A DNA stretch of 64,000 nt from Bacteroides stercoris ATCC 43183. GTDB lineage: Bacteria; Bacteroidota; Bacteroidia; Bacteroidales; Bacteroidaceae. Numbering within the stretch: the stretch's first letter is position 1; each line of letters begins with the position of its first letter. Both the position numbers and the translations under genes were made by a program. The notes beneath the pieces were generated by a model, which saw only the letters and a list, made by a program, of their open reading frames with translations, was not told the DNA's origin and did not search any database. This document shows positions 27,304 through 35,363 of the stretch, piece by piece. The stretch lies in the NCBI RefSeq assembly GCF_025147325.1, contig NZ_CP102262.1, positions 2,976,001-3,040,000 on the forward strand, in the 5' to 3' direction.

Positions 27304-28041
27304 ATGAAACTCTATATATTGATACAGCGATTTTTAGGGAGAAAGTATGTACATTATTTCGTACTTTTCTTTATCCTTATCTCCATTGCAGCAATCATCG
27401 GAAGTTCGTATGAGGAAATGGCCGCATACAGGTTGCCTCTATTCGGAGTGACCTATGTATCCTCTTTCGTATTTTTAGTGGAGTACATAGCCCGTATCTT
27501 ATCTGCACCGGCACTTTATCCCGGCAGAAAGGCTGTGAAAGCACGTCTGAAATACACATTCTCTTTCTATGGATTTGTAGATTTCGTAGCTGTGCTACCT
27601 TGTATCCTTACCTATATATATTGGGATACGGAAGTGGTGCATGTCATCATCCTGCCTTATATTTTTATCATTTTCAAACTGATACGGCACTCTCGTTCTT
27701 TCCGGATTATCGGCCGGGCGCTCTCAGCCGTAAAAGAGGAACTTGAAACTGCATATACTGCAAGTTTCATCACTATCTGCTTTTCAGCCATCCTCATGTA
27801 TTATATCGAAAGAGGTGCTCAGCCCGAAGTTTTCAAAAATATCGGAGACGGAATATGGTGGGCTATCATCACGTTTGCCACCGTAGGTTACGGAGACATT
27901 TATCCGGTTACGCCTTTAGGGAAGTTGCTGGGATGTATCATCTGCCTGGTAGGCGTGGCGATGGTAGCCATTCCTACCGGTATCATCAGTTCTTCTTTTA
28001 TCAACATTATACAAAAAAAAGAAAAGGAAATTTCAAAATAA
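27304..28041 (+). CDS. Voltage-gated-type potassium channel
   Basis: From MKLYILIQRFLGRKYV the protein has 245 residues with six membrane segments. S4 carries spaced positive residues (FKLIRHSRSFRIIGRAL), and the pore loop FATVGYGDIYP holds the TVGYGD potassium selectivity filter. The last segment, GVAMVAIPTGIISSSF, matches the inner helix of Kv-type channels. The short C-terminal tail lacks an RCK domain. It should conduct K+ through the inner membrane, gated by voltage. An in-frame ATG at 27274 would add ten hydrophilic residues and is less likely. It is followed after 28 bp by a barrel gene. Confidence 0.85.
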   Translation: MKLYILIQRFLGRKYVHYFVLFFILISIAAIIGSSYEEMAAYRLPLFGVTYVSSFVFLVEYIARILSAPALYPGRKAVKARLKYTFSFYGFVDFVAVLPCILTYIYWDTEVVHVIILPYIFIIFKLIRHSRSFRIIGRALSAVKEELETAYTASFITICFSAILMYYIERGAQPEVFKNIGDGIWWAIITFATVGYGDIYPVTPLGKLLGCIICLVGVAMVAIPTGIISSSFINIIQKKEKEISK

Positions 28042-28069
28042 CAACCTAACTGATTTTAAACTTATAATT

Positions 28070-28708
28070 ATGATGAAAAAAAGTGTTTTAACCGTTTTAT
28101 TTGCGCTGTTTTGCACGATGAGTTTTGCGCAATTGTCTTTCAATGTAAAAGCCGGTCTTAACCTCAGCAGCTATATCGGCGACAACTCGGATCACTCCAA
28201 ATTCAAACCCGGAGTACGTCTTGGTGTCGGAATGGAATATCAGTTCACCGACATCATTTCCTTGCAACCCTCACTGTTTTTCTCGCAGAAAGGTGCAAAG
28301 TATTCGGAAGGATACGAAGGTATCGTGGATGCTGATGCAGATGTAAAAATCAACCAGCTTTATCTGGAACTCCCCATCAATGTACAATTCCGCTTCAACA
28401 TTGCAAACAACACCAACTTAGTGGTTGCGACAGGACCATATCTTGCCTGTGGTGTAGGTGGAAAAGCTAAATTCGACGGCGAGGCCTCCATTGGTAATGT
28501 CGGTATAAATGCTGACGAGAAAATTGACACATTCGGTGATGACGGACTTGGATACAACCGATTTGATGCAGGATGGAACATCGGACTAGGTGTAGAATTC
28601 GGACAAATTCTGGTAGGGCTTGACACCCAACTCGGATTTTGCAAGATCATGGATGGAAATGCCCCACACAATGCGAATATAGGTATTACCGTAGGATACA
28701 AATTTTAA
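28070..28708 (+). CDS. PorT-like outer membrane beta-barrel protein
   Basis: The 212-residue protein starts MMKKSVLTVLFALFCTMSFA, a signal peptide, and continues LSFNVKAGLNLSSYIGD. The strands LGVGMEYQFTDIISLQPSLF, YLELPINVQFRF and the final GITVGYKF with a C-terminal aromatic mark a small outer-membrane barrel like the one at 26280-26957. It follows the potassium channel gene closely but probably has an unrelated role. A terminator hairpin lies 30 bp after the stop. Confidence 0.8.
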   Translation: MMKKSVLTVLFALFCTMSFAQLSFNVKAGLNLSSYIGDNSDHSKFKPGVRLGVGMEYQFTDIISLQPSLFFSQKGAKYSEGYEGIVDADADVKINQLYLELPINVQFRFNIANNTNLVVATGPYLACGVGGKAKFDGEASIGNVGINADEKIDTFGDDGLGYNRFDAGWNIGLGVEFGQILVGLDTQLGFCKIMDGNAPHNANIGITVGYKF

Positions 28709-28737
28709 AACTACTCTCTTACATATTTTCCTGTATA

Positions 28738-28773
28738 AAAAAGAGTCTGCTGTTAAAAAACGGCAGGCTCTTT
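28738..28773 (+). terminator. Hairpin terminator
   Basis: The arms AAAGAGTCTGC and GCAGGCTCTTT enclose TGTTAAAAAACG just after the barrel gene. Confidence 0.65.
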
Positions 28774-29138
28774 GTCGTATATAATTATTAGCATCTTACC
28801 CGAACACTATTTTTTAAATTATAGAATACATTCATGCTCAATTCTCATTAAATGCCTTTTAATAACCATTCAAACGGCACTAAAAATGAATAACAAAATT
28901 GCCGTTATTCTTGTATTAGCAGATGTAAAATACTCACTAAACGATTTGGAAAAGTATTACAAGACGTTTTGCGGTTTATAAAAAATCGCATTTCGTTTTG
29001 TGTTAATGGCTGCTAAACCATCACAAAACGTTTTGTAGAAGTATCACGGAACGTTTTGCGGTTTATACAGCAAACTGCAATGTATCAGAATGCGTCACGG
29101 TGTGTCATCAGATTGGTCTCCCGATTGAGACCTCAAGA
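28774..29138. other. Intergenic region with degenerate repeats
   Basis: About 360 bp lie between the barrel-gene terminator and the tRNA-Asp terminator. The first half shows nothing clear; a 69-codon open frame here has no family features. The second half holds the ACGTTTTG repeats (28960-29070) and a small dyad, GGTCTCCCGATTGAGACC, at about 29115-29132. Confidence 0.5.
28960..29070. repeat. Degenerate array of ACGTTTTG dyads
   Basis: ACGTTTTG or TCGTTTTG starts at 28964, 28993, 29028 and 29051. The third is a perfect 14-bp palindrome, ACAAAACGTTTTGT. The last two are 23 bp apart; the others are less regular. The word GCGGTTTATA follows the first and last copies. Confidence 0.6.
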
Positions 29139-29175
29139 AAAAAGCCCTTGAAAGTCAATCACTTTCAAGGGTTTT
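29139..29175 (-). terminator. Terminator of tRNA-Asp
   Basis: The arms AAAAGCCCTTGAAAGT and ACTTTCAAGGGTTTT form a long perfect stem about a dozen bases beyond the tRNA 3' end, with a T-run on the minus strand. Confidence 0.8.
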
Positions 29176-29187
29176 AGAGTGTTGTTG

Positions 29188-29261
29188 CGGTGCGTACGGG
29201 ACTCGAACCCGTGACCCCATGCGTGACAGGCATGTATTCTAACCAACTGAACTAACGCACC
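29188..29261 (-). tRNA. tRNA-Asp (GUC)
   Basis: The 74-nt minus-strand sequence folds as a complete cloverleaf: acceptor GGTGCGT/ACGCACC, D-loop TTCAGTTGGTTAGA, anticodon loop CTGTCAC with anticodon GTC, and T-arm GGGTTCGAGTCCC. The discriminator base is G and CCA is not encoded. A promoter lies 43 bp upstream and a terminator follows. Confidence 0.95.
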
Positions 29262-29303
29262 ATCATTTCATTTTATCGTTGCTATCTCTCTCGATTGCGG
29301 TTG

Positions 29304-29334
29304 CAAAGGTAGGTGTTTTTTTTGAATCTGCAAT
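29304..29334 (-). promoter_or_regulatory. Promoter of tRNA-Asp
   Basis: The minus-strand -7 box TACCTTTG (29304-29311) and -33 ATTG (29331-29334) are 19 bp apart. Confidence 0.65.
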
Positions 29335-29372
29335 AGTTTGAAAGAAAAAAAATATCTTTTTTTCAACATCTA

Positions 29373-29402
29373 TTGATTATAAGAGATTTATGTTATCTTT
29401 GC
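29373..29402 (+). promoter_or_regulatory. Promoter of the aminotransferase gene
   Basis: The -33 ATTG (29373-29376) and -7 TATCTTTG (29395-29402) are 18 bp apart. The leader before the ATG at 29424 would be only about 15 bases, which supports that start over in-frame codons further upstream. Confidence 0.6.
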
Positions 29403-29423
29403 ATAGACAAAAAAATAGAAACT

Positions 29424-30740
29424 ATGAAAAATACCCCTATTGCACGTGAACTAATCGATAAAACCATCGAAAATTTTCATATTACTGATTTTGCAAAAGC
29501 CACTATCCGCGAAGTAAAAGCTATTGCAGCAAAAGCAGAAGCGGACTCCGGTGTGGAATTTATAAAAATGGAAATGGGAGTTCCCGGACTACCACCCTCC
29601 TCCGTAGGTGTAAAGGCAGAAATTGAATCGCTACAAAAAGGAATAGCAAGCCTGTATCCGGATATTAACGGCTTGCCTGCATTGAAAGAAGAAGCATCCC
29701 GCTTTATCAAGGCATTCGTCAATGTAGACGTAGCGCCGGAAGGATGCGTACCCGTTACAGGTTCCATGCAAGGAACTTTTGCCTCTTTCCTTACATGCAG
29801 CCAATGTGACGAGAAAAAAGACACAATCCTGTTTATCGACCCCGGTTTTCCCGTACAAAAGCAACAATTGGTTGTAATGGGACAAAAATATGAAACTTTC
29901 GATGTGTATGACTATCGTGGCTGCAAACTGAAAGAAAAGCTGGAAAGCTATCTCAAAAAAGGCAATATATCCGCCATTGTCTACTCCAATCCGAACAACC
30001 CCAGCTGGATATGCCTGAAAGAAGAGGAACTGCGTATCATCGGCGAACTTGCCACCCGGTATGATGTAATCGTACTGGAAGACCTTGCCTATTTCGCCAT
30101 GGACTTCCGTCAGGACTTAAGCAAACCGTTCCATGCGCCCTACCAACCATCCGTAGCCCATTACACTGACCATTACATACTGCTTATATCCGGTTCCAAA
30201 GCATTCAGCTATGCAGGACAACGCATCGGGGTAAGCTGCATCTCGGACAAACTTTATCATCGGGCATATCCGGGACTGACACAACGTTACGGCGGCGGTA
30301 CATTCGGCACAGTATTTATCCATCGTGTCCTGTACGCCCTTTCTTCCGGAACCAGCCACTCGGCGCAATACGCACTTGCAGCCATGCTGAAAGCCGCCAA
30401 TGAAGGCAAATACAACTTCCTGGATGAAGTAAAAGTATATGGCGAACGTGCACGGCGACTGAAAGAGATTTTCCTGCGTCATGGTTTCCATCTGGTATAC
30501 GACAACGACCTCGGAGAGCCTGTAGCCGACGGATTTTACTTTACCATCGGTTATCCGGGCATGAGTAGCGGTGAACTTGCCAAAGAGCTGATGTACTACG
30601 GAGTAAGCGCTATCTCACTGGTAACTACCGGAAGCCATCAGGAAGGATTGCGAGCCTGTACCTCATTCATCCAAGACCATCAATACGCCCAATTGGACGA
30701 ACGCATGGCCGTCTTTGCAGAAAATCATCCTGTCAGATAG
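29424..30740 (+). CDS. PLP-dependent class I/II aminotransferase
   Basis: From MKNTPIARELIDKTIENF the protein has 438 residues. It has the fold-type I landmarks: the substrate-pocket PNNPSW, the PLP-phenol contact LEDLAYFAM, and the Schiff-base lysine in SGSKAFSYAGQRIG. The C-terminal domain ends with ISLVTTGSHQEGLRACTSF. The family transfers amino groups between amino and keto acids, but the substrate cannot be read from the sequence; aspartate- or aromatic-type enzymes are possible. It is monocistronic, with a promoter at 29373 and a strong terminator hairpin at 30753. Confidence 0.85.
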   Translation: MKNTPIARELIDKTIENFHITDFAKATIREVKAIAAKAEADSGVEFIKMEMGVPGLPPSSVGVKAEIESLQKGIASLYPDINGLPALKEEASRFIKAFVNVDVAPEGCVPVTGSMQGTFASFLTCSQCDEKKDTILFIDPGFPVQKQQLVVMGQKYETFDVYDYRGCKLKEKLESYLKKGNISAIVYSNPNNPSWICLKEEELRIIGELATRYDVIVLEDLAYFAMDFRQDLSKPFHAPYQPSVAHYTDHYILLISGSKAFSYAGQRIGVSCISDKLYHRAYPGLTQRYGGGTFGTVFIHRVLYALSSGTSHSAQYALAAMLKAANEGKYNFLDEVKVYGERARRLKEIFLRHGFHLVYDNDLGEPVADGFYFTIGYPGMSSGELAKELMYYGVSAISLVTTGSHQEGLRACTSFIQDHQYAQLDERMAVFAENHPVR

Positions 30741-30752
30741 GACATATATCCC

Positions 30753-30806
30753 CTTTACAGAGAATGAATGCGCCAAACTCTGACGACGCTTCATTCTCTG
30801 TAAAAC
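30753..30806 (+). terminator. Long hairpin terminator after the aminotransferase gene
   Basis: The arms TTTACAGAGAATGAA and TTCATTCTCTGTAAA are extended by GCG/CGC around a 13-base loop. Confidence 0.75.
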
Positions 30807-30912
30807 TTTAAAACTCCCCGAAAAAAGACTTTCCGGATAAAAATTAAACAGACTCCCATAAAAAAGAGAAAGATAATTTGCTCCTTTATAGAAAAATACT
30901 TAATTTGGGGGC

Positions 30913-31506
30913 ATGTATACCAATGCAGACATATTCAAAATAGAAACTAACCATATAGTTCCTACACGAGGAAAAGTTCTTATTTCCGAACCTTTTCTGT
31001 GCGACTATATGTTCGGGCGGTCTGTTGTTTTACTGGCAGACCATACGCAAGACGGAACCATGGGACTTGTAATGAACAAGCCGTTACCTCTGTTTCTGAA
31101 TGATTTACTAAGCGAAATCAACTGTCGGGAAGATATTCCTATCTATAAAGGCGGACCGATGAGCACCGATACCCTTTTCTATTTGCACACATTGGAAAAT
31201 ATAACAGACTCGCTCCCCATAGCCGATGGGCTCTACCTGAACGGTGACTTCACCGCTATCAAGCAATTTATAACAGAGGGTAATTCCATCAAAGGAAGAA
31301 TACGTTTCTTTCTCGGTTATTCGGGCTGGGAACCCGGACAACTGAAAAAGGAAATAGAAGAAAATACCTGGCTGGTGGACAAAGCGGATATTCCTTCGCT
31401 CATGGATGAAAAAGCCTGCAGAAACTTGTGGAAAGATGCACTTAGCAAACTTGGCGGCAAATACGAAATGTGGTCACGTTTTCCGCAAATCCCCACTTTG
31501 AACTGA
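30913..31506 (+). CDS. yqgE: YqgE/AlgH family protein
   Basis: The 197-residue protein has the family's hallmark segments: [10 protein letters not shown] near the start, [37 protein letters not shown], and [22 protein letters not shown]. The family (DUF179) is widespread and has a known fold but no settled function; it is named after a proposed alginate regulator. The gene converges with the acetyltransferase gene at 31536, and a weak dyad (GTAACCGGA / TCCGATTAC, about 31509-31532) lies between them. Confidence 0.9.
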   Translation: MYTNADIFKIETNHIVPTRGKVLISEPFLCDYMFGRSVVLLADHTQDGTMGLVMNKPLPLFLNDLLSEINCREDIPIYKGGPMSTDTLFYLHTLENITDSLPIADGLYLNGDFTAIKQFITEGNSIKGRIRFFLGYSGWEPGQLKKEIEENTWLVDKADIPSLMDEKACRNLWKDALSKLGGKYEMWSRFPQIPTLN

Positions 31507-31535
31507 CAGTAACCGGACAATCATCCGATTACCGG

Positions 31536-32090
31536 CTATCCTACCCGCCCCACACTATCAAGGCGAATACATTGCATCAAGACAACGTCCTTAAATTTGC
31601 CGCCTGCAAACCACCATTCCTTCAGCAGTCCGCATTGTACAAAGCCGCAAGAGCCGAACAAGCGCAAGCTCGCTTCATTGTCGGCAGCCACATGCACAAC
31701 CAACTGTTTCAGAAATAAAAAGCCGAAGGCATAATCGCACAAAAGTCTCAAGGCATCGGAAGCGTACCCATTACCCTGATACTCTTTCCGTATCGCAATC
31801 CCCACCTCACCGCGGGAATGCATCGGTGCAAAATCCGTAATGTCAATAGTGCCCACCACGGCATCATCCTCGCGACGTACTATCATCATGCGGAGCTGAC
31901 GGTCGGCAAACATATCACATTGCGAATTTTCCATGTATTGCCTCAGCACATACTTGGAATACGGTACCGAAAAGTTCGTGACATCCCACGTTTGCGGGTC
32001 ATTCTCCATGGCATACATTATCTCCAAATCCTCCGGCTCCATAGCCCGAAGACGCACACGCTCACTTACAAAATAAGAAGGTTTCATCAT
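31536..32090 (-). CDS. GNAT N-acetyltransferase, RimJ/RimL-like
   Basis: The 184-residue protein has the RimJ/RimL layout: SERVRLRAMEPEDLEIMYAMENDPQTW at the start, VVGTIDITDF, then the acetyl-CoA loop IRKEYQGNGYASDAL and NEASLRLFGSCGFVQCG. It probably acetylates a protein N-terminus or a small amine. The ATG at 32090 overlaps the stop of the upstream membrane protein gene (ATGA), and that gene in turn follows recR closely, so the three form an operon. M1 or M2 may be the start. Confidence 0.85.
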   Translation of the reverse strand: MMKPSYFVSERVRLRAMEPEDLEIMYAMENDPQTWDVTNFSVPYSKYVLRQYMENSQCDMFADRQLRMMIVRREDDAVVGTIDITDFAPMHSRGEVGIAIRKEYQGNGYASDALRLLCDYAFGFLFLKQLVVHVAADNEASLRLFGSCGFVQCGLLKEWWFAGGKFKDVVLMQCIRLDSVGRVG

Positions 32091-32536
32091 TCTTTCTCTA
32101 TATGCAATTCCTTACGCAAACGATTTTCACCCGGCAGGCAGAACAGAGACGCAGTCAAGGCAATTAAAGCGCAAAGCACTCCTTTATTGCTCAGCATCAT
32201 ATAATAAGTAAGAAATCCTGCCAATACCGGCATGGCAAGCAGAGCCAGGCGCACCCCACTCCACAGTGCATACAGACGCAGCGCATCCGTAATGGCAACG
32301 ACATCTATCTTCTTGGTCAGCATCCATGAAAAAAGCTTCAAGGAAACAGGCACCAACACAGCAGTAAGCAAAATCGTGACAGTCTCCGCAAAATACGCGG
32401 CACGCACGTCCCCCGCATAGGCACCTACCCATTCTCCGCCCGTTTCTCCAAATGCCACGAGAAATACGGGCAGCAGCCAGAAATATACAAACATCATTTT
32501 TGTGCGGGATACAACCCGCTTTATCTTTTCTTCCAT
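32087..32536 (-). CDS. Small membrane protein, unknown function
   Basis: From MEEKIKRVVSRTKMMFVYFW the protein has 149 residues with about four membrane segments (FVYFWLLPVFLVAF; TVTILLTAVLVPVSLKLF; LRLALLAMPVLAGFLTYYMM roughly; VLCALIALTASLFCL). It resembles other unnamed Bacteroides four-helix membrane proteins found after recR. Longer starts at 32557 or 32569 would overlap or abut the recR stop at 32559-32561. AAAGAACGAG upstream of 32536 may be its ribosome-binding region. No function can be given. Confidence 0.65.
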   Translation of the reverse strand: MEEKIKRVVSRTKMMFVYFWLLPVFLVAFGETGGEWVGAYAGDVRAAYFAETVTILLTAVLVPVSLKLFSWMLTKKIDVVAITDALRLYALWSGVRLALLAMPVLAGFLTYYMMLSNKGVLCALIALTASLFCLPGENRLRKELHIEKE

Positions 32537-32558
32537 ACACTCGTTCTTTAAAACCATA

Positions 32559-33176
32559 TCACACCGCACCTGTAAACGGAGTACGGTTTACAATGCTGCG
32601 TCCAAGCGTCACCTCGTCCGCATATTCCAGTTCGTCTCCCACAGAGATGCCGCGCGCTATCACGGACAGCTTTACTCCCAGCTTCTCCAGTTTGCGGTAA
32701 ATATAAAAGTTGGTCGTATCGCCTTCCATGGTGGTACTGAGGGCAAACACAACTTCCTTAATGCCACCTGCAGCCACCCTCTGCACCAGACTCTCTATCT
32801 CCAGGTCGCCGGGGCCTATTCCGTCCATCGGTGAAATCACCCCGCCCAGCACATGGTAAAGCCCGCGGAATTGCTGCGTCGCTTCCACCGCCATCACGTC
32901 GCGTATATTCTCCACTACACAAATAACGGAAGAGTCGCGCTGAGGGTTGGAACAGATGCGGCAAGTCTCCGTATCAGAAATATTATGACACACCTTGCAG
33001 TATTTCACTTCATGCTTCAACGTAACGATGGCATTGCCGAAAGCCTCCACCGCCGCCGTATCCTGACGCAGCAGATGAAGCACCAGTCTCATGGCCGTTT
33101 TCCTGCCTATACCCGGCAGTTTGGCAAACTCATTCACCGCTTTTTCCAGCAATGTCGAGGGATATTGTCCATTCAT
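32559..33176 (-). CDS. recR: Recombination mediator RecR
   Basis: The 205-residue protein has the N-terminal helix-hairpin-helix ([20 protein letters not shown]), a four-cysteine zinc finger ([16 protein letters not shown]), the Toprim domain ([14 protein letters not shown]) and the C-terminal [20 protein letters not shown]. RecR works with RecO, and sometimes RecF, to load RecA on SSB-coated single-stranded DNA. It is the first gene of an operon with the membrane protein and acetyltransferase genes and has its own promoter. Confidence 0.95.
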   Translation of the reverse strand: MNGQYPSTLLEKAVNEFAKLPGIGRKTAMRLVLHLLRQDTAAVEAFGNAIVTLKHEVKYCKVCHNISDTETCRICSNPQRDSSVICVVENIRDVMAVEATQQFRGLYHVLGGVISPMDGIGPGDLEIESLVQRVAAGGIKEVVFALSTTMEGDTTNFYIYRKLEKLGVKLSVIARGISVGDELEYADEVTLGRSIVNRTPFTGAV

Positions 33177-33200
33177 ACCTTAAATTCTTCTATCGGTGGG

Positions 33201-33230
33201 CAAAGATAGTGCAAATTGAGTGCAATGCAA
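33201..33230 (-). promoter_or_regulatory. Promoter of the recR operon
   Basis: The minus-strand -7 box TATCTTTG (33201-33208) and -33 TTG (33228-33230) are 19 bp apart. Confidence 0.6.
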
Positions 33231-33367
33231 TTAAGTTCGCTTGAAATTATATGACCGGAATGCAGCCTGTCCTTTCCAAAAACAGAGAGAATTCCGCATT
33301 ACGGACGGAGATTTTTGAAATAAGTGCTACCTTTGCATGAAGAAACAACAAAAAAACAAGTAATAAA

Positions 33368-33976
33368 ATGGAGATAACAAGCGCCGAATTCGTCATCAGC
33401 AATACAGACGTTAAAAAATGCCCCGGCGGGACATTCCCCGAATACGCCTTCATCGGACGTTCCAACGTTGGAAAATCCAGCCTCATCAACATGCTGACGG
33501 GGCGTAAAGGACTCGCCATGACGTCCGCAACTCCGGGAAAGACCATGCTCATCAATCACTTCCTGATTAATAAAAACTGGTACATCGTCGACCTTCCGGG
33601 CTACGGCTATGCCAAGCGCGGACAGAAAGGCCAGGAACAGATTCAGCGCATCATAGAGACCTACATTCTGCAACGCGAGCAGATGACCTGCCTCTTTGTC
33701 CTCGTCGACAGCCGCCACGAACCGCAAGCCATAGACCTCGCTTTCATAGAATGGCTGGGCGAGAACGGAGTGCCTTTTGCCATCGTTTTCACCAAAGCCG
33801 ACAAGCTGAAAGGCGGCAGGATAAACAGCAACATCCGCCACTACCTGGAGAAGCTGCGTGAACAATGGGAGGAACTTCCGCCCCATTTCATCACATCTTC
33901 CGAGAACCGTATGGGACGTGATGAACTCCTGGGTTACATCGAACAAATCAATAAAGAAATTAATTCCAAATCATAA
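33368..33976 (+). CDS. engB: Ribosome biogenesis GTPase YihA/YsxC
   Basis: The 202-residue protein has the G1 motif [12 protein letters not shown], switch region [15 protein letters not shown]3 [12 protein letters not shown], and G4 [10 protein letters not shown] with the G5 ITSSENRMG. This is the EngB/YihA GTPase that helps mature the large ribosomal subunit. A -7 box TACCTTTG lies at 33328-33335. It is followed after 14 bp by a DUF4923 gene, probably in the same transcript. Confidence 0.95.
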   Translation: MEITSAEFVISNTDVKKCPGGTFPEYAFIGRSNVGKSSLINMLTGRKGLAMTSATPGKTMLINHFLINKNWYIVDLPGYGYAKRGQKGQEQIQRIIETYILQREQMTCLFVLVDSRHEPQAIDLAFIEWLGENGVPFAIVFTKADKLKGGRINSNIRHYLEKLREQWEELPPHFITSSENRMGRDELLGYIEQINKEINSKS

Positions 33977-33990
33977 CTATTATAACCAAA

Positions 33991-34587
33991 ATGAAAAGAT
34001 TTGTTTTTTGGCAAATACTCATTGCCGCATTGCTGATGGCTCCCGACAGCCAGGCACAATCTCTGAAAGACTTATTGAACAAAGAAAACATCGAGAAGGC
34101 AGTAAATGCCATAACCGGTAAAAGCACCGCCAGCATGGAAGGGACATGGACGTATGCCGGTTCTGCTATCGAATTCGAATCGGACAACCTGCTGCAAAAG
34201 GCCGGCGGTGCGGTAGCCGCCAATGCTGCCGAAAACAAGCTGAACGAACAATTGGCCAGGGTAGGCATCAAGGAAGGACAAATGTCTTTCACTTTCAATG
34301 CAGACAGCACCTTCACAGCCAAAGTTGGCGCAAAAAGCATAAAAGGAACTTACTCCTACGATGCTTCCACACAGAATGCAAGTCTGAAATTCATGAAGCT
34401 GATCCCGCTTAATGCCAAAATAAACTGTACATCCGCCAATATGGACCTGCTGTTCAATTCGGACAAACTCTTAAAGCTGATTACCCTGATTTCCAGCAAG
34501 AGCAACAATAGCACCCTTAAAACAATCGGATCGCTGGCAAACAGCTACGATGGTATGATGCTGGGATTTGCCTTGAAAAAGGAATAA
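33991..34587 (+). CDS. DUF4923 (lipocalin-like) secreted protein
   Basis: The 198-residue protein has a signal peptide (MKRFVFWQILIAALLMAPDSQAQ) and then a segment LKDLLNKENIEKAVNAITG. The body alternates strands of a lipocalin-like barrel: MEGTWTYAGSAIEFESDNLL, GQMSFTFNADSTFTAKV and IKGTYSYDASTQNASLKF. This fits the DUF4923 family of Bacteroidota, which is secreted and has no known function. It follows engB in the same direction and ends before a strong terminator. Confidence 0.75.
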   Translation: MKRFVFWQILIAALLMAPDSQAQSLKDLLNKENIEKAVNAITGKSTASMEGTWTYAGSAIEFESDNLLQKAGGAVAANAAENKLNEQLARVGIKEGQMSFTFNADSTFTAKVGAKSIKGTYSYDASTQNASLKFMKLIPLNAKINCTSANMDLLFNSDKLLKLITLISSKSNNSTLKTIGSLANSYDGMMLGFALKKE

Positions 34588-34600
34588 ATGCGGAAATAAA

Positions 34601-34633
34601 AAATCCCCGCAAGCATAAAACTTGCGGGGATTT
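34601..34633. terminator. Strong hairpin terminator
   Basis: Perfect 13-bp arms AAATCCCCGCAAG and CTTGCGGGGATTT enclose CATAAAA. It serves the engB-DUF4923 unit and perhaps also the tRNA cluster that ends nearby on the other strand. Confidence 0.8.
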
Positions 34634-34661
34634 CCGTCTCTTTAACAAAACATAAAAAAAG

Positions 34662-34734
34662 AGCGGAAAACGAGACTCGAACTCGCGACCCTAACCTTGG
34701 CAAGGTTATGCTCTACCAACTGAGCTATTTCCGC
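34662..34734 (-). tRNA. tRNA-Gly (GCC)
   Basis: The 73-nt cloverleaf has acceptor GCGGAAA/TTTCCGC, D-loop GCTCAGTTGGTAGAGC, anticodon loop CTTGCCA with anticodon GCC, and T-arm GAGTTCGAGTCTC. CCA is not encoded. It is identical to the copies at 34862 and 35181. Confidence 0.95.
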
Positions 34735-34760
34735 AAATGATGCTCTTTTCACAAAGAGCG

Positions 34761-34842
34761 TGCCCAGAACAGGACTCGAACCTGCATGCCTCTCGACACA
34801 CGCACCTGAAACGTGCGCGTCTACCAATTCCGCCACCTGGGC
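34761..34842 (-). tRNA. tRNA-Leu (CAG)
   Basis: The 82-nt class II tRNA has acceptor GCCCAGG/TCTGGGC, anticodon stem CACGT/GCGTG, loop TTCAGGT with anticodon CAG, and a variable arm. It is nearly identical to the copy at 35070 (one visible difference in the variable arm). Confidence 0.95.
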
Positions 34843-34861
34843 AATCATTAATTCAAAGAAG

Positions 34862-34934
34862 AGCGGAAAACGAGACTCGAACTCGCGACCCTAACCTTGG
34901 CAAGGTTATGCTCTACCAACTGAGCTATTTCCGC
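34862..34934 (-). tRNA. tRNA-Gly (GCC), second copy
   Basis: Same sequence and structure as the tRNA-Gly at 34662. Confidence 0.95.
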
Positions 34935-34945
34935 AATATACTATG

Positions 34946-35029
34946 TGAAGAGAAGGAGACTCGAACTCCCACGACATAATTGTCACTACCCCCTCAAAGT
35001 AGCGCGTCTACCAATTCCGCCATCTCTCC
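34946..35029 (-). tRNA. tRNA-Leu (GAG)
   Basis: The 84-nt class II tRNA has acceptor GGAGAGA/TCTCTTC, anticodon stem CTACT/GGTAG, loop TTGAGGG with anticodon GAG, and a variable arm. It differs clearly from the CAG copies. Confidence 0.93.
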
Positions 35030-35069
35030 GACATATTTCAAACATTTCATAGACCATTGCATACCTTTG

Positions 35070-35151
35070 TGCCCAGAACAGGACTCGAACCTGCATGCCT
35101 TTCGACACACGCACCTGAAACGTGCGCGTCTACCAATTCCGCCACCTGGGC
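35070..35151 (-). tRNA. tRNA-Leu (CAG), second copy
   Basis: Same structure as the tRNA-Leu at 34761, with CAG anticodon. Confidence 0.95.
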
Positions 35152-35180
35152 ATAGGTAATTGCAATCATTTCATAGAAAG

Positions 35181-35253
35181 AGCGGAAAACGAGACTCGAA
35201 CTCGCGACCCTAACCTTGGCAAGGTTATGCTCTACCAACTGAGCTATTTCCGC
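35181..35253 (-). tRNA. tRNA-Gly (GCC), third copy, promoter-proximal
   Basis: Identical to the other two tRNA-Gly genes. It is the first gene of the six-tRNA minus-strand cluster, only a few bases after the expected transcription start. Confidence 0.95.
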
Positions 35254-35264
35254 GTTTGCGGTTG

Positions 35265-35295
35265 CAAAGGTAGATATTTTCCTTTAACCTGCAAA
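35265..35295 (-). promoter_or_regulatory. Promoter of the tRNA cluster
   Basis: The minus-strand -7 box TACCTTTG (35265-35272) and -33 TTTG (35292-35295) are 19 bp apart. It is the only good promoter seen for the six tRNA genes. Confidence 0.7.
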
Positions 35296-35363
35296 CATTC
35301 TACGCATTTTTTTCACACATAAAATTAAACATTCTGTCCGGAGTGAAAGCATAGTTTTGATTA

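Noticed and set aside
28772..28981. A 69-codon open frame between the barrel gene and tRNA-Asp
   Set aside because: It begins inside the terminator region, has no ribosome-binding region or family feature, and has the composition of the surrounding intergenic DNA.
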